Source of the DNA: an uncultured Elusimicrobium sp.
GTDB taxonomy: Bacteria; Elusimicrobiota; Elusimicrobia; Elusimicrobiales; Elusimicrobiaceae
Length of the DNA stretch: 47,759 nt
Assembly: GCA_902766765.1 (NCBI GenBank)
Contig: CACXER010000026.1
Span: 1 to 47,759 of the forward strand
Direction of reading: 5' to 3'
Shown: positions 32,660 through 41,554 of the stretch, piece after piece
Layout of the letters: every line of letters begins with the position of its first letter
How positions within the stretch are numbered: the first letter of the stretch is position 1
Notes under the pieces: generated by a model
Told to the model about the DNA's origin: nothing
The model's database searches: none
Seen by the model: the letters and a program-made list of their open reading frames with translations, nothing else
Program-made: the position numbers and the translations under genes

Positions 32660-33871
32660 ATGGTTAAATTGTTTCGTAAATCCTCACGTCTGCGTCCGGT
32701 GGCACTGCGCAAAACAGTGCCCGAGCACCGTCGTGAGAAATCAACCGGATGGAAACCGCTGCGCTTGGATAAACGGTTGGTGGTCATTACGTTAGCCTTC
32801 GTAATGACGGGGCTTATTTTCACCTACTCTTCTAGCGCGTTTGATTCTTCGGCCTTTTTCAAACGGCAGTTGATTTTTGATGCATTGGGGTTAGGTATCG
32901 CTTTGTTTTTGTCCCAAACGTATGACCGGCTCCAACGCATGAAACTTTTCCGTCCGATGAATTTAATGATTCTAACGTGGGTGCTACTGGTAATCGTGCT
33001 GTTTGCGCGCACGCAAGCCAATGTGCACCGGTGGATTGACTTCGGCTTTTTCAAATTACAACCTTCGGAAATTGCCAAAGTAACGTTGGTTATTTATATT
33101 GCGGATTATTTGGAGAGTGTCACGGGAAAATTAGCCAAAAATTGGAAATTACTTCTTAAACCCATCGGCGTAGCCGGGATTACCTTGGGGCTCATCTTAG
33201 CCGAGCGCGATTTTGGAACGCCGTTTTTAATGGCTATGGTGTTTGGTTGTATGATGCTCGTGGCCGGAATGCGCCTGAAACATTTGTTGGTGCCGGTGAT
33301 AATTATTTTGCCTTTAGCGGTGCAACAACTTTTCTTTGTAACGTACCGGCGGGAACGTATTTTCTCGTTTTTGAATCCGTTTGCTACGGAGAGTAGCACC
33401 GGTTATCAGTTAGTACAGTCGTTAGTGGCGGTGGGGTCGGGAGGTTGGTTCGGTAAAGGCCTTGGAAACAGTGAACTTAAATTGGAATATTTGCCGGCGG
33501 CCCATACCGATTTTATTTTCTCGGTCATGTGTGAAGAATTCGGCTTATTTCGCATTGCCCTTATTTTGCTTGGTTTTTGCTGGTTACTGGTGCGTGGGAT
33601 TAGTTTAGCGCGCGTGGCCAAGACGCATTTTCGCAGTTTGGTTATTTTCGGACTTACGATTACCATTTGTCTGCAAGCCTTCTTTAATATGGCGATGGCT
33701 ATTGGACTAATGCCCACCAAAGGGATTGCCCTGCCGTTCTTCTCGTACGGGGGATCCTCGGTGATTATGACGCTGGTCATGATGGGAATTATCCTCAATT
33801 TGGCGGCGGTGGATAATACGCAAAATAATTTGCGCGAAGATGTAACATCTTATAAGAATAGGAATAAATAA
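32660..33871 (+). CDS. ftsW: FtsW-type SEDS glycosyltransferase
   Basis: Polymerises lipid II at the septum in partnership with FtsI. The 403-residue protein has ten likely membrane segments. SEDS landmarks: TYSSSAF, RWIDFGFFKLQPSEIAK, LAERDFGTPFLM, AHTDFIFSVMCEEFG, and PTKGIALPFFSYGGSS. The first 40 residues are a basic cytoplasmic tail (several Arg and Lys). It lies in the division cluster next to murG, so FtsW rather than RodA is preferred. Confidence 0.93.
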   Translation: MVKLFRKSSRLRPVALRKTVPEHRREKSTGWKPLRLDKRLVVITLAFVMTGLIFTYSSSAFDSSAFFKRQLIFDALGLGIALFLSQTYDRLQRMKLFRPMNLMILTWVLLVIVLFARTQANVHRWIDFGFFKLQPSEIAKVTLVIYIADYLESVTGKLAKNWKLLLKPIGVAGITLGLILAERDFGTPFLMAMVFGCMMLVAGMRLKHLLVPVIIILPLAVQQLFFVTYRRERIFSFLNPFATESSTGYQLVQSLVAVGSGGWFGKGLGNSELKLEYLPAAHTDFIFSVMCEEFGLFRIALILLGFCWLLVRGISLARVAKTHFRSLVIFGLTITICLQAFFNMAMAIGLMPTKGIALPFFSYGGSSVIMTLVMMGIILNLAAVDNTQNNLREDVTSYKNRNK

Positions 33872-33873
33872 TT

Positions 33874-34947
33874 ATGAATAAACGTTTTATTATTGCTTCG
33901 GGCGGGACAGGCGGTCATTTTTATCCCGGCTTGGCGTTGGGAAAGGCCCTCAAACAACGGGGTTGTGTAGTTATGTTTTTAGTACGCAAAAATGATCCTG
34001 CCATACCGATTGTAAAAAAGAATCAGCTGCGCTACTGCGAGATTGATTTTATGGGGTTGCCCCGTTCGTTAAATCCATTGCGGCAGTTGCGTTTTTCGGG
34101 TAAGTTTTTTAAATCGCTGGTAAATACGCGTAGTATTATTAAAAAATTCCGGCCCGACGTAGCCGTGGGCATGGGGGGGTATATTTCTTTCCCGCTTATT
34201 TTTACCGCGTATTTAATGGGTATTAAAACAGCCGTGCATGATTCTAATGCTCGTCTCGGTTTGGCTAACCGCGTATGCGGAAAGTTTACCCGTCTATTTA
34301 TGTTAGGGTTGCCGACGAAAAAATGTCCGAAAAATTCCAAACTGGTGAGTACGCCCATCCGCCCCGAATTTGCCGCGGAAGCCGATAGGGAAACCCTATT
34401 AAAAGCGTTAAAATTAGACCCTAAAATGAAGACGGTTTTAGTGGTGGGGGGCAGTCAAGGGGCGCAACACTTAAATGAAGCCGTTGCCCAAGCCGCCCAC
34501 ACGTTTACCAAATGGCAGTTTATTCATATTACGGGGGAACGGTGGTTTGAGTCGGTGCGTCAATTGCACGGAGATAACCCGCGGGTAGCTGTCTTGCCTT
34601 ACAGTCATGAGATTTACAGTTTAATGAAAATTGCCGATGCGGCCATTTGCCGTAGCGGAGCCAGCACGTTGGCGGAACTAATTTATTGCCAATTACCGGC
34701 TGTATTAGTGCCTTATCCGCACGCGGCGGCTAATCACCAGTATTATAATGCTAAAGTATTGGCCGATAAGGGGTGTGCGTTTATTGTACAAGACAATGCG
34801 CAACTCATGCCGAATTTGCAGGCGGCCTTTGCTAAGATGGATAATCCGCGTAAACTGTCGTCCATGCGTTATGCGTTTTTATGGTTACATTTACCCAGTC
34901 CGATGAATGCCGCACGAAATATCTCGCGGTTACTCATGAAGTTATAG
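33874..34947 (+). CDS. murG: UDP-GlcNAc:lipid I N-acetylglucosamine transferase
   Basis: Makes lipid II. The protein has 357 residues. The first glycine-rich loop is SGGTGGHFYPGLALGKAL, then VGMGGYISFP. The C-terminal GT-B half has VVGGSQGAQHLNEAV, CRSGASTLAELIY and PYPHAAANHQYYNA. It ends the plus-strand run; a bidirectional terminator follows. murC and ddl, often next, are absent. Confidence 0.97.
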   Translation: MNKRFIIASGGTGGHFYPGLALGKALKQRGCVVMFLVRKNDPAIPIVKKNQLRYCEIDFMGLPRSLNPLRQLRFSGKFFKSLVNTRSIIKKFRPDVAVGMGGYISFPLIFTAYLMGIKTAVHDSNARLGLANRVCGKFTRLFMLGLPTKKCPKNSKLVSTPIRPEFAAEADRETLLKALKLDPKMKTVLVVGGSQGAQHLNEAVAQAAHTFTKWQFIHITGERWFESVRQLHGDNPRVAVLPYSHEIYSLMKIADAAICRSGASTLAELIYCQLPAVLVPYPHAAANHQYYNAKVLADKGCAFIVQDNAQLMPNLQAAFAKMDNPRKLSSMRYAFLWLHLPSPMNAARNISRLLMKL

Positions 34948-34958
34948 TGGATTTCCCC

Positions 34959-35004
34959 AAAAAAATCCCCGGTACTCGCCTACGGGCAAGTCCGGGGATT
35001 TTTT
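34959..35004. terminator. Bidirectional terminator between murG and a pilin
   Basis: AAAAATCCCCGG and CCGGGGATTTTT arms enclose an inner imperfect hairpin (around TCGCCTACGGGCA). A and T flanks on both sides suit both strands. Confidence 0.85.
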
Positions 35005-35014
35005 AAGTATAATA

Positions 35015-35527
35015 TTACATTTTGTTGACAAAATCACATATTGATTGTGAAATATCCGAGCCGTCAAGGGCTCTACATCTGCGGTTGGTGCGATCCGGTC
35101 CCCAGTCTATGTGATAAGCGGCTAATCCGGCATCCACCTCCTCTTGCGTTTTAATCTGCTCGCACAAGTCACCGGTTCGGTCAATACGATAGGCACGAAC
35201 TACCCCGTGATTGTAACCCAAGTCATACGTAAAGTTGCGGGTGCGGTAGACATCTCCGCCCTTGGTAGAGAGATCTTCCACTAAACAACCGCCTTTTAAA
35301 TCTACGTCGGCAATTTTGCTGAATTTCATAACGGGCTGACCGTCTTGGTTGGGTTGTGCTTGCCAATAGCGTTGCTCGGCGTCTGCAATGGCCTTGAGCA
35401 TCACCAGGGCTTCGGCTACGCGGGTCTTTTCCATAGACCCTTCATATTGGGGTAAGGCAATGGCCGTCAGTACACCGATAATAAGTACGACCACGAGTAA
35501 TTCAATCAAAGTAAAACCTTTTTTCAT
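35015..35527 (-). CDS. Type IV pilin-like protein
   Basis: 170 residues from ATG 35527, which has GGAG; a longer frame to 35566 lacks support. The leader is MKKG, then [37 protein letters not shown]. The next helix (LKAIADAEQRYWQAQPNQDG) is diverged from the other pilins. The globular domain is charged (DRTGDLCEQIKTQEEVD), with four cysteines. The last two, in RRCRALDGS and SICDFVNKM, match the late pair of the family. Promoter TTGAGA, 16 bases, TATACT (35558-35585), placed against the mltG stop, so the pilin has its own transcript. Confidence 0.86.
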   Translation of the reverse strand: MKKGFTLIELLVVVLIIGVLTAIALPQYEGSMEKTRVAEALVMLKAIADAEQRYWQAQPNQDGQPVMKFSKIADVDLKGGCLVEDLSTKGGDVYRTRNFTYDLGYNHGVVRAYRIDRTGDLCEQIKTQEEVDAGLAAYHIDWGPDRTNRRCRALDGSDISQSICDFVNKM

Positions 35528-35557
35528 AATTTTTCTCCTGTAATCAACTTCTCTAAT

Positions 35558-35585
35558 AGTATACAATTTTTCTGCGTTTTCTCAA
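35558..35585 (-). promoter_or_regulatory. Promoter of the pilin at 35527
   Basis: Minus strand TTGAGA (35585-35580), 16 bases, TATACT (35563-35558). No homopolymer run longer than five in the spacer. Confidence 0.55.
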
Positions 35586-35595
35586 GGGGGAAATT

Positions 35596-36561
35596 TTATT
35601 TCCCTCGGATGCGGCGTATATGTCGACGGTGTTCGTCAAACGTGCGGGAAAACACATGGCGCCCGCCTGATTCGGCCACAAAGTATAGTGCGTCAAAATC
35701 GGGCTCCGGCGTGAGCACGGCTTTGATAGATTCGTAGCCCGGGTTGCAAATCGGTCCCGGAGGTAGCCCGTTATAACGGTAAGTGTTGTAGGGGGAATCT
35801 ATTTTTAAGTCCGCATAGGTCAACCCTTTTTTCCAATAGCGGTTTTCTTTTAAGTTAAATCCCAATGCATATTGCACCGTCGGGTCTGCTTCTAATTTTT
35901 TGCCGATATGAAAACGGTTTAAATAAACGGCGGCAATTTTAGGGCGTTCGTCGTGTACGACGGCTTCGCGCTCTACGATGGAGGCCACGGTAAGAATCTG
36001 GTTTTCCGTAAGCGGGGTGGGGTACTGCTTAAATAACGGTTCGACCACTTGTTTATATTGGCTTGTCATTTTATTGATTACGGCGCGGGCCGGTGTGTTG
36101 GCCGCAAATAAATAGGTGGAAGGAAATAATTTGCCTTCCAGTTTTTCTTGACGGACAATATGTAAAAAATCACGCGCGTTGGTAATGCCCAGTTCGGCTA
36201 GTTTCTCGGCAATTTCTTCACTTCTCCATCCTTCTAAAAAGGTTATTTTTTCGTAATGGGTACAACTCCCGCTTTTGATACAGTTGATGACTTCCACTTC
36301 CGACATGTTCTTGTGCAAATCAAATTTTCCGGCTTTTAGATCACTGGCGGAGGATGTAAGTTTTAAGATAATTTTAAATAGGATTTCACTGCGTATGACG
36401 CCTGCTTTTTTGAGTTGGTGCGCTACGGCCGATCCGCTTTGCCCCGGTTCAATCGTCAACATAACCGGAGTTCCTGTGCTGAAAAAATATACTCTTGCTC
36501 CCCAGATAAGAGCCGTAAACAATAGAACGACCATTATGAAAAGCAAGAGTAGTTTTTTCAT
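35596..36561 (-). CDS. mltG: Endolytic murein transglycosylase MltG
   Basis: YceG-family enzyme that cuts nascent glycan strands and so ends peptidoglycan polymerisation. The 321-residue protein has an N-terminal membrane anchor (residues 3-22) and a LysM-like subdomain (30-105, VMLTIEPGQSGSAVAHQLKKAGVI). The catalytic domain has ASIVEREA with the likely catalytic E197, then AAVYLNRFHIGKKLEADPTVQYALG and PYNTYRYNGLPPGPICNPG. It starts two bases after the tyrS stop, so the two are coupled. Confidence 0.94.
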   Translation of the reverse strand: MKKLLLLFIMVVLLFTALIWGARVYFFSTGTPVMLTIEPGQSGSAVAHQLKKAGVIRSEILFKIILKLTSSASDLKAGKFDLHKNMSEVEVINCIKSGSCTHYEKITFLEGWRSEEIAEKLAELGITNARDFLHIVRQEKLEGKLFPSTYLFAANTPARAVINKMTSQYKQVVEPLFKQYPTPLTENQILTVASIVEREAVVHDERPKIAAVYLNRFHIGKKLEADPTVQYALGFNLKENRYWKKGLTYADLKIDSPYNTYRYNGLPPGPICNPGYESIKAVLTPEPDFDALYFVAESGGRHVFSRTFDEHRRHIRRIRGK

Positions 36562-36563
36562 AT

Positions 36564-37724
36564 TTATTTAATCAGTTTGATAAAGTGGCGTTTGCCGGCT
36601 TGCAAGACGTCTCCGTTTTCAAAAGAAATCGGTCCGTCTTGTGTCAGGCGTTCCCCTTTTAGTCGCACGGCTCCCTGTTCAATAAGCCCCCGTGCTTTGT
36701 TCTTGCTGGCGGCTGCTCCGGCGGCGAAAAGTACTGCGGAAACAGTAGCGCCCGGCTCGGGCTTGAATTCGGGAATATCCGTCGGGAGTTCTTTTTTGGA
36801 AAATACTTTCTCAAAATTAGCCAGCGCATCTTGGGCGGCTTGTTCGTTGTGAAAGCGGGTTACCAAAATCCCGGCCAGTTTCTTTTTGGCCGCCATGGGA
36901 TGCATGGCTTTGATTTCTTCTACGTTTTCGTTTGTTAAAAGTTCGTAGTACATGGGCATCAGTTCATCGGGAATAGACATCAGTTTACCGAACATATCGT
37001 TCGGTTCGTCATTGAGGCCCACGTAATTGCCATAGGATTTGGACATTTTTTTTACGCCGTCTAATCCCACCAGCAGGGGTACCGTAAGAGCCACTTGCGG
37101 TTCAATGCCGTTGTTCTTTTGGAGTTGGCGACCGACGAGTAAATTGAAAATTTGGTCCGTACCGCCCAGTTCCACATCGGCTTCTAGGGCTACGGAATCC
37201 TGGCCTTGAAATAAACTATACAAGACTTCCAACATACTAATCGGATTACCGGCGGCCATGCGTTTTTTGAAGTCATCGCGCTCCAACACTTGGGCTACAG
37301 TAATTTTTTGTAAGGTCTGCAACAACGCCGGCCCGTGGACAAATGGATCGAGCCATTCGCTATTAAAACGGATTTCCGTTTTGTTGGGATCTAATACTTT
37401 GAATGCCTGGTCGGTGTACGTTTTGGCATTTTGCAAAATCTGTTCGCGGGCCAAAACCGGGCGGGTGGAATCGCGGCCGGACGGGTCGCCGATGGCGGCG
37501 GTAAAGTCGCCGATGACAAGGACTGCTTTATGGCCCAAATCCTGGAAGCGGCGCACCAAGGAAAGTGCCACGCTGTGGCCGAGGTGTAAGTCGGCGCTGG
37601 TTGGGTCGCAACCGAGTTTAATTTTAAGCGTTTTACCGCTTTCTAATTTCTTAGCGAGGTCGGCTTTGGAAACAATATCCACGCATCCGCGTGTTAAAAA
37701 AGAAATTTGCTCTTGAGTCGTCAT
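36564..37724 (-). CDS. tyrS: Tyrosyl-tRNA synthetase
   Basis: Class I synthetase. The 386-residue protein carries the HIGH-type signature HLGH at 47-50 (LGCDPTSADLHLGH) and KMSKS at 226-230. A C-terminal S4 RNA-binding domain ends with RLTQDGPISFENGDVLQAGKRHFIKLI. The motifs FTAAIGDPSGRDSTRP and LEVLYSLFQGQDS suggest the TyrZ-like subgroup. AGGAG precedes the start. A TAAAAT about 30 bases upstream may be its -10. Confidence 0.96.
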   Translation of the reverse strand: MTTQEQISFLTRGCVDIVSKADLAKKLESGKTLKIKLGCDPTSADLHLGHSVALSLVRRFQDLGHKAVLVIGDFTAAIGDPSGRDSTRPVLAREQILQNAKTYTDQAFKVLDPNKTEIRFNSEWLDPFVHGPALLQTLQKITVAQVLERDDFKKRMAAGNPISMLEVLYSLFQGQDSVALEADVELGGTDQIFNLLVGRQLQKNNGIEPQVALTVPLLVGLDGVKKMSKSYGNYVGLNDEPNDMFGKLMSIPDELMPMYYELLTNENVEEIKAMHPMAAKKKLAGILVTRFHNEQAAQDALANFEKVFSKKELPTDIPEFKPEPGATVSAVLFAAGAAASKNKARGLIEQGAVRLKGERLTQDGPISFENGDVLQAGKRHFIKLIK

Positions 37725-37764
37725 AAAAACTCCTAAATAATGGACTATTTATATTTTATCAAAT

Positions 37765-39732
37765 TTAATAAAAGTCGTAAGGATCCGCCGCCAATTTAGC
37801 CGTTACTTTTTTGGCCGGTTCAAACCCGTCTAACAGCGCCAACAAATCCGCGCGGCGTGTTTCATCCGTCTTAAAAAGCAAGTATTGTTTTTTGAGCGTA
37901 TCCGTTTTTTTAGCGCACCAGACGGGGCCTAAAATTTCGTTACATAACGGCGCACAAAGTTTTTTCAGACGGTTCGTTTCGCTTTGCAGTAATTGTATAT
38001 CTTTGGCTTTTAACGTCATTTTGAACAAGTGCACAAAGGGGGGATAATTGAAACTTTCGCGCAAGGCCATTTCCGTTTCGGCGGCGTCCTTATAATCGGC
38101 GGCAAAGAGGGGGGCGTAGTCATACGCGTCTTTGTCGGCGGTTTGGATAATGAGCCGTCCGTTTTTAGTGCCGGATAAATGGCCGCGCAGTTCAAATAAA
38201 AGCCGGGTAAATTTTTCGGTGGCGCGGTAATCGGGCGAGGCCAGTTCCCACTCGGCATCCAATACGGCTCCGAGGGTGATTTTAGCCCCGCGCAGGGCTC
38301 CTGCGGCTACGCGCGTGCCGATGATGATATCGGCCTGTCCGCTTTTGAGTGCGTTTAATGCTTCAAAGCCCTGGCCATCTTTTGTTTTTAATGTTTCAGA
38401 TTCCAAACGCAGTAATTTGGCGTGCGGAAAAATTTTAGCCAGGTCAGCCGCTACTTTTTGTGTGCCACCGCCGCGAGATTTAAAGACTAAATTGTGGCAT
38501 TTGGGACATTCTTGCGCGGTAGATTCTTGCGCGCCACACTTTTTGCAGATAAGAACGTCGCCTTGAGCCGTTTTTTCATGGGATAAAATCCCGCCGCATT
38601 TTTTGCACCGAGCATACGCTCCGCAGTTCAAACACGCGTACGCGCCCGCGTATCCCAAACGGTTAAAAATAAGAAGGGCTGTTTCTTTACGTTGTAGAGT
38701 TTCGGTGAGTTCGCTGACTAAATAATCGGATAAAAAGCGCGATTTTGTGCCTCTTTTTTCGGCAAATTTGACTTGGGCGGTATACCCATGCCCCGGCACC
38801 GGCGAGGTAAATGCGAGCCGTTTAATGCGGCCTTGCTGGGCTTGATGTTCTAGTTCCACGCTGGGCGTAGCGGACGCAAATAACAACGCCGCTCCATGCA
38901 TTTTAGCGCGAAATAAAAGGACTTCGCGCGCGTGGTAGTACGGTTTGTTTTCTTCCTGCTTATAATTGTCATCGCCTTCGCCCAGCATAGCGGCCAGGCG
39001 CAGGTTTTTAAAGGGGAGCAGTACGGATGAGCGTGTACCAATGACCACGCATGGACGTCCGGCGGAAATAGCAGCGAAAATCTTTTTCTTTTTACTGAGT
39101 AGCATCCGGCTGTGCCAGCAAAATACGTTTTCCGCTCCAAAGCGTTCTTCGGCTTCTGTAATAAATTGGCGCGCGGCCGCCACATCGGGGATGGTAATAA
39201 GGATTTGCCCGTACGAAGAAAGCACACGTCCGGCGGCCCGTAAAACGGTTTCGGTTTTCCCGCTGTAGGCCGGGCCGTCTAATAAGAACGGGTGAAACTC
39301 GTACGCGGGCAATTTTTCCAATAAATCTAATGTAGATTTTTGCGAAGGGGTCAAGTTATATGCGGGATGTTTGACGTCAATGTGCACTTCTTGCGGCGGC
39401 GGTTGTAATTTGACATACGGTTGCAAAGGAATCATGGCTCCCAAAATTTGTCCGATAGGCCCGCCCCATGTGTTTTTAATAAACCGTGCCAGCGGAAACA
39501 AGTCCGAGCCGAATAGCGGAGATTGGTCTATCAAGGCGGTGACATCTTTGAGTGTAATGTGGGCAGGCGCGTCGGAAATTTCAGTTACTTGCGTGACAAC
39601 GCCGCCGGTAAGCACGTGGCCAAAAGGCGCGGTTACGCGCATACCGGGGCGAATTTTATTAGCCAATTCCTCCGGGATGCGGTAATCAAAATCGCGGTCA
39701 AGCGGCACGTCAAACGCTATTTTGCAAAACAT
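37765..39732 (-). CDS. priA: Primosomal protein PriA with degenerate helicase motifs
   Basis: Replication restart protein. The 655-residue protein keeps the N-terminal 3'-DNA-binding domain (FDVPLDRDFDYRIP, VTAPFGHVLTGGVV), the winged-helix region, the P-loop (GPAYSGKTE at 153-161) and motif III (ASATPS at 286-291). All eight zinc cysteines are present (C367, C370, C376, C379, C396, C399, C409, C412). Walker B, normally DEEHD before S-Y-K-Q, reads LGEGDDNYKQ at 250-259. Motif V lacks its Lys (GTRVAAGALRG). Motif VI, normally QVAGRAGR, reads ELRGHLSG at 514-521. ATP hydrolysis and unwinding are therefore probably lost, while DNA and partner binding may remain. It is last in the gmk-rpoZ-udg-priA unit. 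Confidence 0.9.
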   Translation of the reverse strand: MFCKIAFDVPLDRDFDYRIPEELANKIRPGMRVTAPFGHVLTGGVVTQVTEISDAPAHITLKDVTALIDQSPLFGSDLFPLARFIKNTWGGPIGQILGAMIPLQPYVKLQPPPQEVHIDVKHPAYNLTPSQKSTLDLLEKLPAYEFHPFLLDGPAYSGKTETVLRAAGRVLSSYGQILITIPDVAAARQFITEAEERFGAENVFCWHSRMLLSKKKKIFAAISAGRPCVVIGTRSSVLLPFKNLRLAAMLGEGDDNYKQEENKPYYHAREVLLFRAKMHGAALLFASATPSVELEHQAQQGRIKRLAFTSPVPGHGYTAQVKFAEKRGTKSRFLSDYLVSELTETLQRKETALLIFNRLGYAGAYACLNCGAYARCKKCGGILSHEKTAQGDVLICKKCGAQESTAQECPKCHNLVFKSRGGGTQKVAADLAKIFPHAKLLRLESETLKTKDGQGFEALNALKSGQADIIIGTRVAAGALRGAKITLGAVLDAEWELASPDYRATEKFTRLLFELRGHLSGTKNGRLIIQTADKDAYDYAPLFAADYKDAAETEMALRESFNYPPFVHLFKMTLKAKDIQLLQSETNRLKKLCAPLCNEILGPVWCAKKTDTLKKQYLLFKTDETRRADLLALLDGFEPAKKVTAKLAADPYDFY

Positions 39733-39735
39733 AGA

Positions 39736-40608
39736 TTAGTTGTTTGGACCTTTGAGACCCAGTTTGGCCATGACCATCCGTAAGTCTTTCCAGGCATCTT
39801 TTTTCCAACCGGGGTTGCGTAGTAAGGCCGCCGGGTGAAAGGTGGCAATAATTTCAACGGGGCGGGGGAGTGCCACGCTGTCTAAATGTAAATTGTAGAA
39901 TTTTCCACGCAGCGCCCCCAGCGATTTGGCATCGCTGATGAGAGCCTTGGCCGATACCCCGCCCAACGCCACAATATATTTAGGGCAAATAATGGCAATT
40001 TGTTTTTCTAAAAATTTGCGGCAGCACGCAATTTCTTCCGCGTTGGGGGCGCGATCGTTGCCGTGTTTTTCGGGATGTTGCGGGTCCACCATCGGGTGGC
40101 ATTTAGCAATATTGGCAATAAATACTTGTTCCCGCGTGAGCCCCATGGCGATAATCATTTTATCCAGTAATTGCCCGGCGCGGCCTACAAACGGACGGCC
40201 TTGGCGGTCTTCATCATAACCGGGGCCTTCACCGATGAACATAAGTTCGGTGTCTACGTTGCCTTCCCCGGGAACGGCATTGATGCGCGTGGCTCCCAGC
40301 GGACAGCGAGAGCATTGTTTAATCGTTTCGGCTAATTCTTGCAAAGCGGCTTGTTTTTGGGCGGTAGTCATGAGCGGCTCCTGGGGTTTGGGCGCGGGCA
40401 TTGGGGTTTCTTGCGGTGCGGCAGCTCGGGGGAAGTCTATGCGCAAGGTGGAGTCCTCTTGCATGGGGGGGACCCGTCCGGCCGGAGCACGGGAAACTGC
40501 GGCGGCCGCCTGGGTAGGGGCCGCCGTGTGGATAAATTCGTCTTCGTTACGGCTTTGGAGGAAGTGCTTTAGCTCTCCCGCCAAGCGGCGCAGTGAATTT
40601 TTTTCCAT
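39736..40608 (-). CDS. Uracil-DNA glycosylase, family 4 (Fe-S)
   Basis: Removes uracil from DNA. The 290-residue protein has an 80-residue low-complexity N-terminus (Ala/Pro-rich) before the catalytic domain. Iron-sulphur cysteines: C99 and C102 (CSRC), C170 (AKCHP), and C195 or C196 (ACCRKFL). The uracil pocket motif is GEGPGYDEDRQGRPFVGRAG, and the second motif is HPAALLRNPGWK. It is fused by a TAATG overlap to rpoZ and lies three bases before priA. DNA repair and replication restart in one unit is sensible. Confidence 0.92.
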   Translation of the reverse strand: MEKNSLRRLAGELKHFLQSRNEDEFIHTAAPTQAAAAVSRAPAGRVPPMQEDSTLRIDFPRAAAPQETPMPAPKPQEPLMTTAQKQAALQELAETIKQCSRCPLGATRINAVPGEGNVDTELMFIGEGPGYDEDRQGRPFVGRAGQLLDKMIIAMGLTREQVFIANIAKCHPMVDPQHPEKHGNDRAPNAEEIACCRKFLEKQIAIICPKYIVALGGVSAKALISDAKSLGALRGKFYNLHLDSVALPRPVEIIATFHPAALLRNPGWKKDAWKDLRMVMAKLGLKGPNN

Positions 40609-40904
40609 TATAATTTTAAGGGTTCTTTGGCTTTGCGTTCTGCTTCTAGGCGGGCTTCTTCTTGGGCTTTCATTTCTTTTTCCAAGTTGTCTTTGCTGAT
40701 GTGCAAGACGTCTTCTTTAGAAATGCGGCCCGATAAAATATCGTCCAAGGCTACTTTGATAACGACGGCGTGCGGTTGGCGTTTATACTCGCTTTTTTTG
40801 CGCAGTTGTTTGGCCCACATGGAAGCGAGCACAACAATATCGTAGCGGTCGCCATCAAAGTTCATGAGTTTTGCATCCAATTCTTTTTCGTTTTTTACGG
40901 ACAT
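40608..40904 (-). CDS. rpoZ: RNA polymerase omega subunit
   Basis: Assists folding and assembly of beta-prime. The 98 residues include the omega core DRYDIVVLASMWAKQLRKKSEYKRQPHAVVIKVALDDILSGRIS. A Glu/Lys/Ala-rich helical tail of about 35 residues follows. A GAGG site precedes the ATG. It lies 14 bases after gmk, the common gmk-rpoZ order. Confidence 0.9.
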   Translation of the reverse strand: MSVKNEKELDAKLMNFDGDRYDIVVLASMWAKQLRKKSEYKRQPHAVVIKVALDDILSGRISKEDVLHISKDNLEKEMKAQEEARLEAERKAKEPLKL

Positions 40905-40918
40905 AGTTTACCTCGTAA

Positions 40919-41515
40919 TTATTTCAGATTTTTAACTTTTTTCAAATCTTGCCGCGCCACTTTGCATTGTTCCGCCGCTACAATACCGGCCATGCCTGTA
41001 ATGGCTTTTTCCAAATCGGCATTGAGCAAAACATAGTCGTATCGGTCCAATTCCTGCACTTCTTTTTTGGCGGTTTCCAAACGCAGTTCAATGTCTTGCG
41101 TGTTATCGTTGCGGCCTAAAATGCGTTTTTTCAGTTCCTTTAAACTGGGGGGAATGATAAAAACTAAAACGGCATTTTCATAAATTTTCTTGACGGTGCG
41201 CGCCCCCTGCACATCAATCACCAAAATGGGACAGATTCCTTTTTTAAGTAAGTCGTCTACGGATTTTTTTGGGATTCCGTAATACGACGTATGGACTTGC
41301 GCCCACTCCAACATCTGGTTTTTTTTGATGGCTTGTTCAAACTGTTTTATCGTCCAAAAATGGTAATCTTTACCGTTTTTTTCGCCTTTACGTGGCGCGC
41401 GAGTGGTGGCGGTAATGACGCGCGCAACGGTTTTGTTGCGTTTTAGCACCGCATCAATAATGGTGGTTTTACCCGCCCCCGACGGAGACGATACAATAAT
41501 GGGAAAAGCCTTCAT
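40919..41515 (-). CDS. gmk: Guanylate kinase
   Basis: Phosphorylates GMP to GDP. 198 residues from ATG 41515 (MKAFPIIVSSPSGAGKTT). The frame is open to 41551, but that extension would include the promoter. The P-loop is SSPSGAGKTT (9-18). GMP-binding motifs: TTRAPRKGEKNGKDYHFW, and EWAQVHTSYYGIPKKSV. The lid region has RNDNTQDIELRL. The start has no ribosome site. TTGCGC, 18 bases, TATAAT ends six bases before ATG, which is the best-supported leaderless promoter of the window. Confidence 0.95.
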   Translation of the reverse strand: MKAFPIIVSSPSGAGKTTIIDAVLKRNKTVARVITATTRAPRKGEKNGKDYHFWTIKQFEQAIKKNQMLEWAQVHTSYYGIPKKSVDDLLKKGICPILVIDVQGARTVKKIYENAVLVFIIPPSLKELKKRILGRNDNTQDIELRLETAKKEVQELDRYDYVLLNADLEKAITGMAGIVAAEQCKVARQDLKKVKNLK

Positions 41516-41521
41516 ATTGCT

Positions 41522-41551
41522 ATTATAGTAAATAGGCAAGACTGGGCGCAA
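41522..41551 (-). promoter_or_regulatory. Leaderless promoter of gmk-rpoZ-udg-priA
   Basis: Minus strand TTGCGC (41551-41546), 18 bases, TATAAT (41527-41522), then AGCAAT and ATG. It fills the 39 bases between the pilin stop and gmk. Confidence 0.7.
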
Positions 41552-41554
41552 GGG

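Noticed and set aside
41516..41551. Extension of Gmk upstream of 41515
   Set aside because: The extra residues are translated promoter sequence; P-loop position fits the shorter form.
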